DNA of 6,059 nucleotides from Anaerolineales bacterium (GCA_011772595.1 WVZH01000298.1:1072-7130), one strand, 5' to 3'. Shown: positions 1-5,833, counted from the stretch's first letter. Translations and numbers: made by a program. Notes: generated by a model from the letters alone, not told the origin.

Positions 1-502
1 GACCAGACCCAATCACTTTGGCGGGAAAAGTAGGTTGTTGTCAAAAAAGACAGGCGTTCCGCTTCCCCCGTCACACTGACACGGATCAACTCAAAGCCAT
101 CAACGTAGGGGAATTCGTCGTCCACATTGATGTAGGCGTTTTCCGTTTCATCATCAGGATATCGCAATGGATAGATGGGATCACTTGAATTTGAACGGTC
201 GACCACATATCGAAGCGCGGCGCTGGTAACAAAGTAAGTTCCGTCCCTAGACCACGCAGGTGTGCCTTCGTTCACACCGGGCATACTGTAAAAATGTTGA
301 TGAACACGCCCGGTCCGGGTGGGTCATGGGTGGCGACATAACGGCAGCGTTTGCGACGGTTGACGAATGTGGTCACGGTGCGGTCCGGGCCGAGGAAGTC
401 GGCCAGGGCTGGGACGACGACCAGCAGGCTGAGAAGTGCAACGAGGAAGGGAAGTCCCAAGCGTTGTAGTTGGAGCTTCGAATTGCGATCGGTTGGTTTC
501 AC
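1..502 (-). pseudogene. Secreted beta-propeller-like protein, 5' part, interrupted by a frameshift and cut by the window edge
   Basis: The gene starts with GTG at 502; an in-frame TGA two codons upstream rules out an earlier start. Residues 1-34 form a Sec signal peptide: basic N-region, hydrophobic stretch LGLPFLVALLSLLVVV, cleavage site PALA before D35. The first frame stays open to a TGA at 274-272. From about 323 down to base 1 the neighbouring frame is open and reads like protein: PGVNEGTPAWSRDGTYFVTS, later FELIRVSVTGEAERLS and a second tryptophan-rich WVWS at the edge. WSRDG-type turns with an ELIRVSV..GE strand recall TolB/PD40 or WD40-like propeller blades. One extra base in the T5 run (294-290) or the GGG (311-309) would join both frames. 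This is either a real pseudogene or a sequencing indel. Function is unknown; the protein would be exported. It has its own promoter near 613-648. Confidence is good for coding, low for family. Confidence -1.
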
Positions 503-586
503 GGCTCACTTCAGGGGTGAGAATTCGCTCGAATGTCAACGATTCGTGACCTGGTGTCTTGTGCTTCTACCGTGAAAGGGGATGCT

Positions 587-604
587 AGCGAGCGGTCTCT
601 CGCT
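587..604 (-). repeat. Short inverted repeat in the 5' leader
   Basis: AGCGAG (587-592) and CTCGCT (599-604) are perfect inverted arms around a 6-base loop, about 10-25 bases after the inferred transcription start. It could be a leader hairpin or part of an operator. The 6-bp stem is short, so confidence is low. Confidence -1.
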
Positions 605-612
605 CAGAACGG

Positions 613-648
613 TAAGAACATAGTACAACGCGCGTTGATCGATTTCAA
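613..648 (-). promoter_or_regulatory. Sigma70-type promoter for the secreted-protein gene
   Basis: On the minus strand TTGAAA (648-643) and TACTAT (625-620) are separated by exactly 17 bases. They match the -35 and -10 consensus at 5 of 6 and 4 of 6 positions. Transcription would start near 613, leaving a 5' leader of about 110 bases before the GTG at 502. The spacer is largely filled by a perfect palindrome (626-637), so this promoter may be controlled. It lies downstream of the histidine kinase terminator, as an independent unit needs. Confidence -1.
626..637. promoter_or_regulatory. Perfect 12-bp palindrome in the promoter spacer, candidate operator
   Basis: CAACGCGCGTTG reads the same on both strands. 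It lies directly beside the -10 hexamer and 5 bases from the -35 hexamer of the promoter at 613-648. A dimeric repressor bound there would block RNA polymerase. No regulator can be named from the sequence. Confidence -1.
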
Positions 649-710
649 TAGCAGAGCTCATGGATGGTGTAAGCCTTGAGCATTGTGTCAAGTACAATAC
701 CCCTCCATGC

Positions 711-745
711 AAAAAAACCAAAAACGCCCTCCTCATTGGAGGGCG
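711..745 (-). terminator. Intrinsic terminator of the histidine kinase gene
   Basis: On the minus strand an 8-bp GC-rich stem, CGCCCTCC / GGAGGGCG (745-738 and 732-725), closes a 5-base loop AATGA. It is followed by TTTTTGGTTTTTTT (724-711). It begins 26 bases after the kinase stop codon. This is a textbook Rho-independent terminator and it separates the kinase from the secreted-protein gene. Confidence -1.
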
Positions 746-771
746 CCGAAACAAGGCTGCCTTCGTGACCC

Positions 772-2541
772 TTAATGCACGAACCCGGTCTTATGTAACC
801 TCTCGGCGCTCTCCTCGGTCAACGGCACCATAACGGAGATGCACGTCCCCTGGCCCTCCGTCGATTCGATGTGTAGCAAGCCGTTCACCAACTCCGCTCG
901 CTCGCGCATGTTGACAATACCCAGGCTGCCGCGCTGCTCGTAATTGGCGTCGACGGCACCCACATTGAACCCGACGCCATCATCCTCCACCTCGAGCACG
1001 AACATGCCATCGTTTTGCAGGAGACGCACCCAGACGTGTTCTGCCTCTGCGTGCTTGCGGGCGTTGTTGATCGCCTCCTCGGCGATGTAAAAGACCACAC
1101 CCTGTTTCGCCATCTCCATGCATTCGGACACGTCGGAATCGGCCTCGATGATCACCTTCTGCTCGTGAGTCTCGCGCACCTTCTCAGCCAATTGCTGCAA
1201 CCCAGCGACCAATCCCTGTGACTCAAGAATCAATGGGCGCAAGGTGAAGAGCATGTGGCGGATCTCCTTCGTCGTGCGTCTGGCCATATCCTCCACCATG
1301 AAGAGCTCATCGGATGCGCCATTGGGGTCTCGATCCATCAAGCGCCGAGCGAAGTTTACCCGCATGGCGATGGCGGCGATCGTCTGCGTGGGCCCATCGT
1401 GCAGATCACGCGCCAGTTTCTTGCGCGCCTCCTCCTGGATCTCAGTGATACGCTCTTTCTCCACCTCCAAGTCCCGGTACAACCGCGCATTCTGCAAGGC
1501 GATGATGGCCTGCTGCGCGATGGCCCAAAGGAGTTCGACTCGCTCGACATTGAAGTAATGCGGTTCGCGGTGCGCGAAAATCATGATGCCGTATGAATCC
1601 AAGCCCGTAATGAGAGGGATGCACAACACGACACCACTCTCCCGCAGAGCCTCCAACCGGTGAAGCTCAGGATCTTGCGACAAATCGCGTGAGATCCGTG
1701 GTTCCCCGGTGGTCAACGCACGACTCATCAATCCGCTCTCCCCTTGAAAGGTTATACGCTGATCGTCAAGGGTGAGACCACGAGCAGAGGCGACATGCAA
1801 CTTCCCATTCGAAAAGAGCAATAAGGCGCTGACCAGATCGACGTCCCCAGATCCGAAGTCTTCCAAGGAGCGAGCGCTGAGATCGAGCGCCATCTCAAGC
1901 ACGCGTTCGTAATCCAGCGTGGTCGTCAATTCGGCTGCCATGTGGAAGGTGGCGCGCGCACGTTCCCGCTCGCGCTCTCGCACCTGATTCAAACGGATCG
2001 CTTCCTCATGCTCCAGCTGCTGTGCACTGCGACGGACCTGTCCCGCAAACCACATCATGACGACACCGGAGAGTAGCAACAACCCCGTGAAAATCCCCTG
2101 AACACGCCACTCTTCTACGCCAATGTCACCCAGAAGCGCACGCCCTCCAAACTCAAGCAAGATCCCCGCCCCAACCATCGCCATCCCCTGCCAGAACCCA
2201 TGGATCAGTCCTGCTCTCAATGGGCCCACCAGAAGACTCCACCAAAGAGGGCTCTCAAATCCACCCGAATTCGCGATAGCCGCCACGGCAAATACGACCT
2301 CAATCCCCGCAGCGGCACCTTCCAGCCAAGCCGGCCGCCAGCCACCGATGCGCAGCAGACTTGCGAGCATGGTGAATACCACCCAACCCGCCAGTAGAAA
2401 GATCAACCTGCTCGAGAGCTTTCCGTAATAGCCGGCGACCAGCGGTAACGCCGCCATGGATAGCGCTCGGGTGCTCAGGATCAACCAATCTACAGGGGTG
2501 AGAGCGGCTCGGTCACGAACGTCAAGCATAACTTCAATCAT
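772..2541 (-). CDS. Membrane-bound GAF sensor histidine kinase, HisKA_3 (NarX/LiaS/DegS) type
   Basis: This is the sensor half of a two-component system: it autophosphorylates a histidine and passes the phosphate to a NarL-type response regulator. Numbered from ATG 2541 (589 residues), five or six membrane segments fill about residues 19-169. A charged coiled linker with RERERERAR (about 188-196) follows, then a GAF domain (about 203-351). The HisKA_3 dimerisation helix has LHDGPTQ with phospho-acceptor H381. The HATPase_c domain shows its N box EEAINNARKHA (E488, E489, N492, N493), G1 box DDGVGF (520-525) and G2 region GSLGIVNMRERA (538-549), so it looks catalytically complete. The start is uncertain: TTG 2586, ATG 2541 and ATG 2529 are in frame and none has a well-spaced ribosome site. 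A terminator separates it from the permease gene and another follows it. No response regulator is in the window and the signal is unknown. Confidence -1.
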   Translation of the reverse strand: MIEVMLDVRDRAALTPVDWLILSTRALSMAALPLVAGYYGKLSSRLIFLLAGWVVFTMLASLLRIGGWRPAWLEGAAAGIEVVFAVAAIANSGGFESPLWWSLLVGPLRAGLIHGFWQGMAMVGAGILLEFGGRALLGDIGVEEWRVQGIFTGLLLLSGVVMMWFAGQVRRSAQQLEHEEAIRLNQVRERERERARATFHMAAELTTTLDYERVLEMALDLSARSLEDFGSGDVDLVSALLLFSNGKLHVASARGLTLDDQRITFQGESGLMSRALTTGEPRISRDLSQDPELHRLEALRESGVVLCIPLITGLDSYGIMIFAHREPHYFNVERVELLWAIAQQAIIALQNARLYRDLEVEKERITEIQEEARKKLARDLHDGPTQTIAAIAMRVNFARRLMDRDPNGASDELFMVEDMARRTTKEIRHMLFTLRPLILESQGLVAGLQQLAEKVRETHEQKVIIEADSDVSECMEMAKQGVVFYIAEEAINNARKHAEAEHVWVRLLQNDGMFVLEVEDDGVGFNVGAVDANYEQRGSLGIVNMRERAELVNGLLHIESTEGQGTCISVMVPLTEESAERLHKTGFVH

Positions 2542-2559
2542 AACCCCATCAGGATTGAA

Positions 2560-2585
2560 TGCAATACTACAAATTGACCATTGCA
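2560..2585. repeat. Inverted repeat just upstream of the kinase start
   Basis: TGCAAT (2560-2565) and ATTGCA (2580-2585) are perfect inverted arms separated by 14 bases, with centres 20 bp or about two helical turns apart. They sit in the AT-rich gap where the kinase promoter should lie, although I find no convincing -35/-10 pair there. Spacing suits a dimeric regulator, but 6-bp arms also occur by chance. Confidence -1.
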
Positions 2586-2630
2586 AATGAGATACCGTGT
2601 ACAGGCTCGGCGAAGAGGTCCTCAGTTGTA

Positions 2631-2665
2631 AGTAAAAGCAATCCCGTCGTGACCGAGATTGCTTT
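2631..2665 (-). terminator. Intrinsic terminator after the permease gene
   Basis: On the minus strand AAAGCAATC (2665-2657) pairs perfectly with GATTGCTTT (2643-2635). A G-T and a C-G pair can extend the stem inward. The stem is followed by TTTTACTT. It begins 4 bases after the permease stop codon (2672-2670), so it most likely ends the importer transcript and partly insulates the kinase. The U tract is short, so readthrough is possible. Confidence -1.
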
Positions 2666-2669
2666 CCTG

Positions 2670-3527
2670 CTAGGCGCCCTCATTGCGCAGCCACCTCCAG
2701 AGCACGCCCCGGCGCGGCGCAAGAAGAAAGACGATGGCGAAGATCGCCGTACCGACCAAGACAATAGCCGGTCCGGAGGCGACGTCCACATAAAACGAAA
2801 GATACAGCCCCACGATCGATGATAATGTGCCAATGCCTGCCGCCAGGACCATCATGACAGGTAGTCGATGGGTGAGCAGGTAGGCGGCCGAGGCTGGGGT
2901 GACCAACATGGCTAACACAAGAGCGACGCCAACCGCTTGAAGAGAGATCACGATGACCACCGCAAGCAATACCAGCAGCAGATTCTGGAGAAAGGTCACG
3001 GGCAGGCGCAATGTGGAGGCCAATATGGGATCAAAGGAGAGCACCAGGAATTCCTTGTAGAAGGCGAAGACCGTTAAAAGCACCAACGCGCTCAAGGCGA
3101 CCATCAGCCGCAAATCCGCGTCCGACACTCCCAGTAGATCACCAAAGAGAATGTGTGCCAGATCCACCGCATAGCTGCGTTGTACGGAGATCAAAGCCAC
3201 ACCGAGCGCAAAGGCACCGGCAAACACCACCCCAATCGCTGCGTCCTCCTTGATCTCCGCACGGCGGCTGATTGCGCCGATGGTCAGAGCGGCCACAATC
3301 CCCACGATCAAGGCGCCCAAGGGCAGCGGCCACCCAAGCAGAAAGGCGACGACGACACCGGGAAGGATGATATGCGCCAGCGCGTCGCCTAGAAATGCCA
3401 TCCCTTTCAGCACCACATAGGTCCCCAAGATCGGACAAACCACCCCCACGATGAGGGAGGCCCACAGGCCGCGTAACATAAAGGTGTAACTAAATGGCTC
3501 TAGTAACCACTGCAACAGGTTAGCCAT
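2670..3527 (-). CDS. znuB: Metal ABC transporter permease (ABC-3 family, ZnuB/MntB/TroC-like)
   Basis: This is the integral-membrane channel subunit of a zinc or manganese importer; a homodimer would pair with two ATPase subunits. The product has 285 residues, normal for the family, and is mostly hydrophobic with about eight membrane segments. Family landmarks are visible: LGDALAHIILPG (46-57), KEDAAIG (93-99), YKEFLVLSFDP (157-167), the long QAVGVALVLAMLVTPASAAY stretch (about 197-216) and VASGPAIVL (249-257). I chose ATG 3527 because the protein then begins with the usual short lead (MANLLQWLLEPF). Earlier in-frame codons would only run back inside the ATPase gene. Its first 8 bases, ATGGCTAA, overlap the ATPase stop codon, indicating translational coupling. 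A GAGG lies 12 bases upstream. ZnuB is a functional label; the permease alone cannot distinguish zinc from manganese. Confidence -1.
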   Translation of the reverse strand: MANLLQWLLEPFSYTFMLRGLWASLIVGVVCPILGTYVVLKGMAFLGDALAHIILPGVVVAFLLGWPLPLGALIVGIVAALTIGAISRRAEIKEDAAIGVVFAGAFALGVALISVQRSYAVDLAHILFGDLLGVSDADLRLMVALSALVLLTVFAFYKEFLVLSFDPILASTLRLPVTFLQNLLLVLLAVVIVISLQAVGVALVLAMLVTPASAAYLLTHRLPVMMVLAAGIGTLSSIVGLYLSFYVDVASGPAIVLVGTAIFAIVFLLAPRRGVLWRWLRNEGA

Positions 3528-4350
3528 GTAGGTGATGTTCCTCTTCGTCACCGCAACAGGGCTCGGCGAGTACCACCGTCCCGTCCTCTGCGGATAATTC
3601 ATGCACGTAGCCGCTATAAGCCTCCAGGAGGTGCGGCTTCTGGAACACGTCCTTTGGGTCCCCAAAGGCGATCACACGCCGGTTGAGCAGCACGACCTGA
3701 TCGAAGTGTTCCGTTGCGAGACTGAGATCGTGTGTGGCGACCAAGACCGCAACGTCGGTTTGGCGCAGTTCTTGTAATATGACGAAGATCGCCTGCTCGC
3801 TTGGCAGATCGAGCCCGGAAAACGGCTCATCGAGTAGGACAATCTCCGCCTCCTGGGCAAGCGCCTGCGCTAGAAAGACGCGCTGTTGTTGACCGCCGGA
3901 CAACTCCCCGATCTGCCGCTCGGCTAGCTCCGTCATCCCCACTTTATCCAACGCTTGGTGAACGAACGCCCAGTCCTGGCGACTCGGCCAGCGGAAGAGC
4001 CCGATTTTACGAATGCGTCCCATCATCACAACTTCGGTGACCGTGACTGGGAAGGTCCAATCGACTTGACTGCGCTGTGGTACGTAGGCGATGCAAACAT
4101 GGCCACCCGGTCTGTGTCCAAACACGCGAACCACCCCCTTGTCCGGCTTTTCCATACCGGCGATGAGCTTGAACAACGTGGACTTACCAGCGCCGTTCGG
4201 GCCCACGACGGCGACGAGCTTTCCGGTCTGTATGCTGAGGCTGACGTCCTGCAAGGCGACGGCACCGTTGTAACGCAAATTCACGCCTTGCATCCGGATT
4301 GCTGGGGCTTCATCAACGTGGCTGGGGGGACGACCGAGCAATTGTGCCAT
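3520..4350 (-). CDS. znuC: Metal ABC transporter ATP-binding protein (ZnuC/MntA-like)
   Basis: This cytoplasmic ATPase powers the importer. In 276 residues all core motifs are present in order: Walker A GPNGAGKST (50-58), Q-loop glutamine in YVPQRSQVDW (Q92), ABC signature LSGGQ (150-154), Walker B IVLLDEP (170-176, catalytic E175) and H-loop H207 in ATHDLS. The sequence around YVPQRSQVDWTFPVTV is typical of the zinc/manganese/iron (cluster A-I) ATPases. The ATG at 4350 has AGGAAAGTGAG just upstream. The C-terminal tail is unusual, with two adjacent cysteines (C265, C266), an acidic run and three histidines (H272, H273, H275); it may bind metal. The gene overlaps the permease start by 8 bp and lies 303 bp downstream of the binding-protein gene. 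Confidence -1.
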   Translation of the reverse strand: MAQLLGRPPSHVDEAPAIRMQGVNLRYNGAVALQDVSLSIQTGKLVAVVGPNGAGKSTLFKLIAGMEKPDKGVVRVFGHRPGGHVCIAYVPQRSQVDWTFPVTVTEVVMMGRIRKIGLFRWPSRQDWAFVHQALDKVGMTELAERQIGELSGGQQQRVFLAQALAQEAEIVLLDEPFSGLDLPSEQAIFVILQELRQTDVAVLVATHDLSLATEHFDQVVLLNRRVIAFGDPKDVFQKPHLLEAYSGYVHELSAEDGTVVLAEPCCGDEEEHHLHG

Positions 4351-4379
4351 GTGGATCTCACTTTCCTATCGCCTAACCA

Positions 4380-4439
4380 CTATTGCGTCCATTGTACCGC
4401 GTAGGATCTCAAGTGACCGCTGCCAATTATATAAGGCAC
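4380..4439 (-). other. Possible 19-codon leader ORF upstream of the ATPase gene
   Basis: A GTG at 4439 opens a 19-codon frame ending with TAG at 4380. GGAG lies 9 bases before it, within the purine-rich run AGGAGAGGGGG. The peptide would start MPYIIGSGHLRS. It resembles nothing I recognise and overlaps a TATAAT that could instead be a promoter -10. It is recorded only because its ribosome site is good; chance is the likelier explanation. Confidence -1.
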
Positions 4440-4479
4440 CAACCCCCTCTCCTAATTTTATAGACAGCAGATATGGCAA
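4424..4479 (-). promoter_or_regulatory. AT-rich promoter-like segment upstream of the ATPase gene
   Basis: Within an otherwise GC-rich region the minus strand has two -10-like hexamers, TATAAA (4462-4457) and TATAAT (4431-4426). A TTGCCA (4479-4474) resembles a -35 element but sits only 11 bases from TATAAA. No pair has ideal spacing. An internal promoter for the ATPase-permease pair is plausible given the 303-bp gap and the operator-like site at 4502-4516, but it is not proven. Confidence -1.
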
Positions 4480-4501
4480 ATGGGTCGCATTCCCCTAACT
4501 G

Positions 4502-4516
4502 TCCTACTGATTACGA
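4502..4516. promoter_or_regulatory. Candidate Fur-family (Zur-type) operator
   Basis: The minus strand reads TCGTAATCAGTAGGA. The Bacillus subtilis Zur box is the 7-1-7 palindrome TCGTAATnATTACGA; this site matches 12 of its 14 defined bases, with one half perfect (ATTACGA on the plus strand). It lies upstream of the ATPase gene and near AT-rich promoter-like sequence, in a locus that also carries a Fur-family gene. Operator identity is inferred, since the host is probably not a Bacillus relative. Confidence -1.
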
Positions 4517-4534
4517 AGTTCCCTTTCAGTGAAC

Positions 4535-4589
4535 GCAGCGGCGTGGGAGCCGCTGCTGCTACATTGCAGGCCGGGCTCCCATGCCCGGC
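4535..4589 (-). repeat. Pair of GC-rich hairpins with complementary loops, REP-like
   Basis: On the minus strand, hairpin A is GCCGGGC-ATGGGA-GCCCGGC (4589-4570) and hairpin B is GCAGCGGC-TCCCAC-GCCGCTGC (4556-4535), with 13 bases between them. Both stems are perfect (7 and 8 bp). The loops can pair over five bases (TGGGA with TCCCA). An alternative 8-bp helix, TGGGAGCC with GGCTCCCA, would compete with both stems. No U tract follows, so this is not a normal terminator. Two inverted hairpins built on the same GGGAGCC core resemble the paired REP units found between genes. The element lies in the importer leader between the binding-protein and ATPase genes and could stabilise upstream mRNA or limit readthrough. 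Confidence -1.
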
Positions 4590-4653
4590 GGTCAATTGTT
4601 TGGGGTGGATGGATTGGAAAGAAGGAGTTCCTCCTGTTCAAGCTAGCCGGGAT

Positions 4654-5706
4654 TCATGAGCCAAGCGCCCCCACAATGGCTTCGACGTTGTACCGCATCA
4701 GCTCGAGGTACGTCCCAGCTGGACCACCTGGTTCGCTCAAGGACCCCGTGTAGAGCGGCACCAGAAAGACACCGGTGTCCTCCGCTACCCGCTGTGCCAG
4801 CTTGGGGTTCACCGACTCCCCCACGAACACGGCTCTGACGTCCAGCGCAAGCATCGTCTCTTCCAACGCCGCTAGTTCTCGAGCCGAAGGTTCTGCCGCC
4901 GTGCTATACGCCGGAATCACTGCACCTAGCATCTCAAAACCATAACGCTCGGCGAAGTAACCGAAGACCAGGTGATCGCTGACCAACACACGATTCTTCT
5001 CAGGCACCCGGCCGACAAGTTCCTCAATCGAGAGATGTAGCACTTGCAATGCTTCAGTGTATCCGTTGGTGTTCTTCTCATAAAGCTCAGCGCCCATTGG
5101 ATCCAAGGCGCCCAACGCCTGTGCGATGTTCTCGGCCCAGATCATGACGTTGAGGGGGTCGAACCAGACATGGGGATCGATCCCGGTCTTGTGACCCTCT
5201 GTGTGCTCTTCCCCTTCATCGTGGTCTTTGTCTTCCCTCTCAGCGAACCGACGCAAGTCGATCCCCTCCGAGAGGGACACAACAGGCACATCCTCAGCCA
5301 CCTGCTCGAGCGTCTCGTGGAGGAATTGCTCCAGTCCCACGCCGTTGATGAAGATCACGTGGGCATCGGTCAAAGCCTGGTAATCACGCGGTGTGGGTAG
5401 AAAACTGTGGGGATCGGCGCCGGGGGGGATGAGGACGGTCAAATCGATCGACTCTCCTCCGATTTCTGCCACGAGGTCGGCGACGATGCTGGTGGTCGCA
5501 ACCACGCGCAGCCGCTCGCCATCACCTAGAGGGACTGCGGAAAGATCGTGCGGGTCTGTCAGAAATTCCTGTTCCCACGCCGCGACTTCGTGCTCAGGCT
5601 CTTGATCCCGCGTCCGGGTCGACGTTGCGTCGGAGCAAGCGGCCAGCGCGATACCGAGGATGACGGCCATCTTGAGAAAAGCACAGAGCTGTTTACGCCT
5701 TATCAA
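4654..5706 (-). CDS. znuA: Zinc/metal ABC transporter substrate-binding lipoprotein (ZnuA/TroA family, cluster A-I)
   Basis: This surface lipoprotein captures metal and delivers it to the permease. Translation most likely starts at TTG 5706, with GAGG 7 bases upstream; this gives a signal peptide with basic residues and lipobox LAAC, so C24 is lipidated. The next in-frame start (ATG, residue 13) would leave only 11 residues before the cysteine. Residues 25-65 form an acidic linker. The mature fold starts at LRVVATTSIVADLV (66-79). Expected ligands are H100 (GADPHSF), H179 (DPHVWFDP) and H245 (SDHLVFGYFAERYG). Histidine at the third position favours zinc over manganese. A short His/acid loop (159-172, with H162, H168, H172) precedes H179, as in ZnuA. 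The conserved late Asp ligand of the family is apparently replaced by G321 in YTGSLSEPGG. At 350 residues it is longer than the usual roughly 300, mainly through the linker. Confidence -1.
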   Translation of the reverse strand: MIRRKQLCAFLKMAVILGIALAACSDATSTRTRDQEPEHEVAAWEQEFLTDPHDLSAVPLGDGERLRVVATTSIVADLVAEIGGESIDLTVLIPPGADPHSFLPTPRDYQALTDAHVIFINGVGLEQFLHETLEQVAEDVPVVSLSEGIDLRRFAEREDKDHDEGEEHTEGHKTGIDPHVWFDPLNVMIWAENIAQALGALDPMGAELYEKNTNGYTEALQVLHLSIEELVGRVPEKNRVLVSDHLVFGYFAERYGFEMLGAVIPAYSTAAEPSARELAALEETMLALDVRAVFVGESVNPKLAQRVAEDTGVFLVPLYTGSLSEPGGPAGTYLELMRYNVEAIVGALGS

Positions 5707-5718
5707 TTCTCATCCTCT
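5707..5718 (-). promoter_or_regulatory. Ribosome binding site that supports the TTG start
   Basis: AGAGGA at 5718-5713 leaves 7 bases between GAGG and the TTG at 5706. No in-frame ATG is close. An ATG overlapping this site opens a frame of only six codons. The spacing favours TTG as the true start of the binding protein. Confidence -1.
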
Positions 5719-5796
5719 TGGACCGATGCTGCGTCTCAATCACGAACGAAATCAAGCAACACTACCAAACTCCTTACTTGCCACAAAACATACTCC

Positions 5797-5823
5797 AAGA
5801 AAAGCACCTCAGACACTCTAAGG
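5797..5823 (-). terminator. Terminator after the Fur-family gene
   Basis: On the minus strand CCTTAGA (5823-5817) and TCTGAGG (5813-5807) form a 7-bp stem with one T-G pair and a 3-base loop. It is followed by TGCTTTTCTT. It starts 10 bases after the regulator stop codon. The hairpin is modest, so some readthrough into the importer is possible; otherwise the binding-protein gene needs its own promoter between about 5707 and 5796, where I find no clear -35/-10 pair. Confidence -1.
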
Positions 5824-5833
5824 ACAACACCCG

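Larger units (their letters stand above)
4351..4653 (-). other. 303-bp gap between the binding-protein and ATPase genes
   Basis: The gap is unusually long for this kind of operon. From the binding-protein stop codon onward it holds a weak 5-bp hairpin, AGGAG-GAA-CTCCT with a T-rich tail (about 4638-4621), then the two-hairpin element, the Zur-box-like site, the AT-rich promoter-like segment and the small GTG frame. The last bases before the ATPase ATG carry its ribosome site. No convincing protein gene is present on either strand. Confidence -1.

Noticed and set aside
290..311. Programmed -1 frameshift in the secreted protein gene
   Set aside because: Neither the T5 run nor the GGG forms a canonical slippery heptamer in the upstream frame, and I see no stimulatory structure, so an indel is simpler.
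324..539. Minus-strand open frame of 71 codons overlapping the signal peptide region
   Set aside because: It is an out-of-frame reading of the signal-peptide segment, rich in Arg, Pro and Ser as shadow frames are; the overlapping frame has a clear signal peptide.
663..691. TTGACA (minus strand, 691-686), a perfect -35 hexamer
   Set aside because: The hexamers 16-18 bases downstream do not resemble a -10 element; the pair at 648/620 is better.
536..754. Minus-strand open frame of 72 codons between the kinase and the secreted-protein gene
   Set aside because: It runs through the kinase terminator hairpin and the promoter at 613-648, has no recognisable domain, and both elements explain the region better.
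3528..3665. Extended N-terminus of the permease
   Set aside because: The extra 46 residues are basic and polar, overlap the ATPase gene in another frame, and are absent from the family; ATG 3527 gives the usual length.
3955..4404. Plus-strand open frame of 149 codons
   Set aside because: It is antisense to the ATPase core, whose motifs are all intact, and shows no domain of its own.
4621..4638. Hairpin just after the binding-protein gene as a terminator
   Set aside because: The stem is only 5 bp with a 3-base loop and the tail has few T residues; at most a weak attenuator.
5044..5400. Plus-strand open frame of 118 codons
   Set aside because: It is antisense to the conserved metal-binding part of the binding protein and has no independent support.
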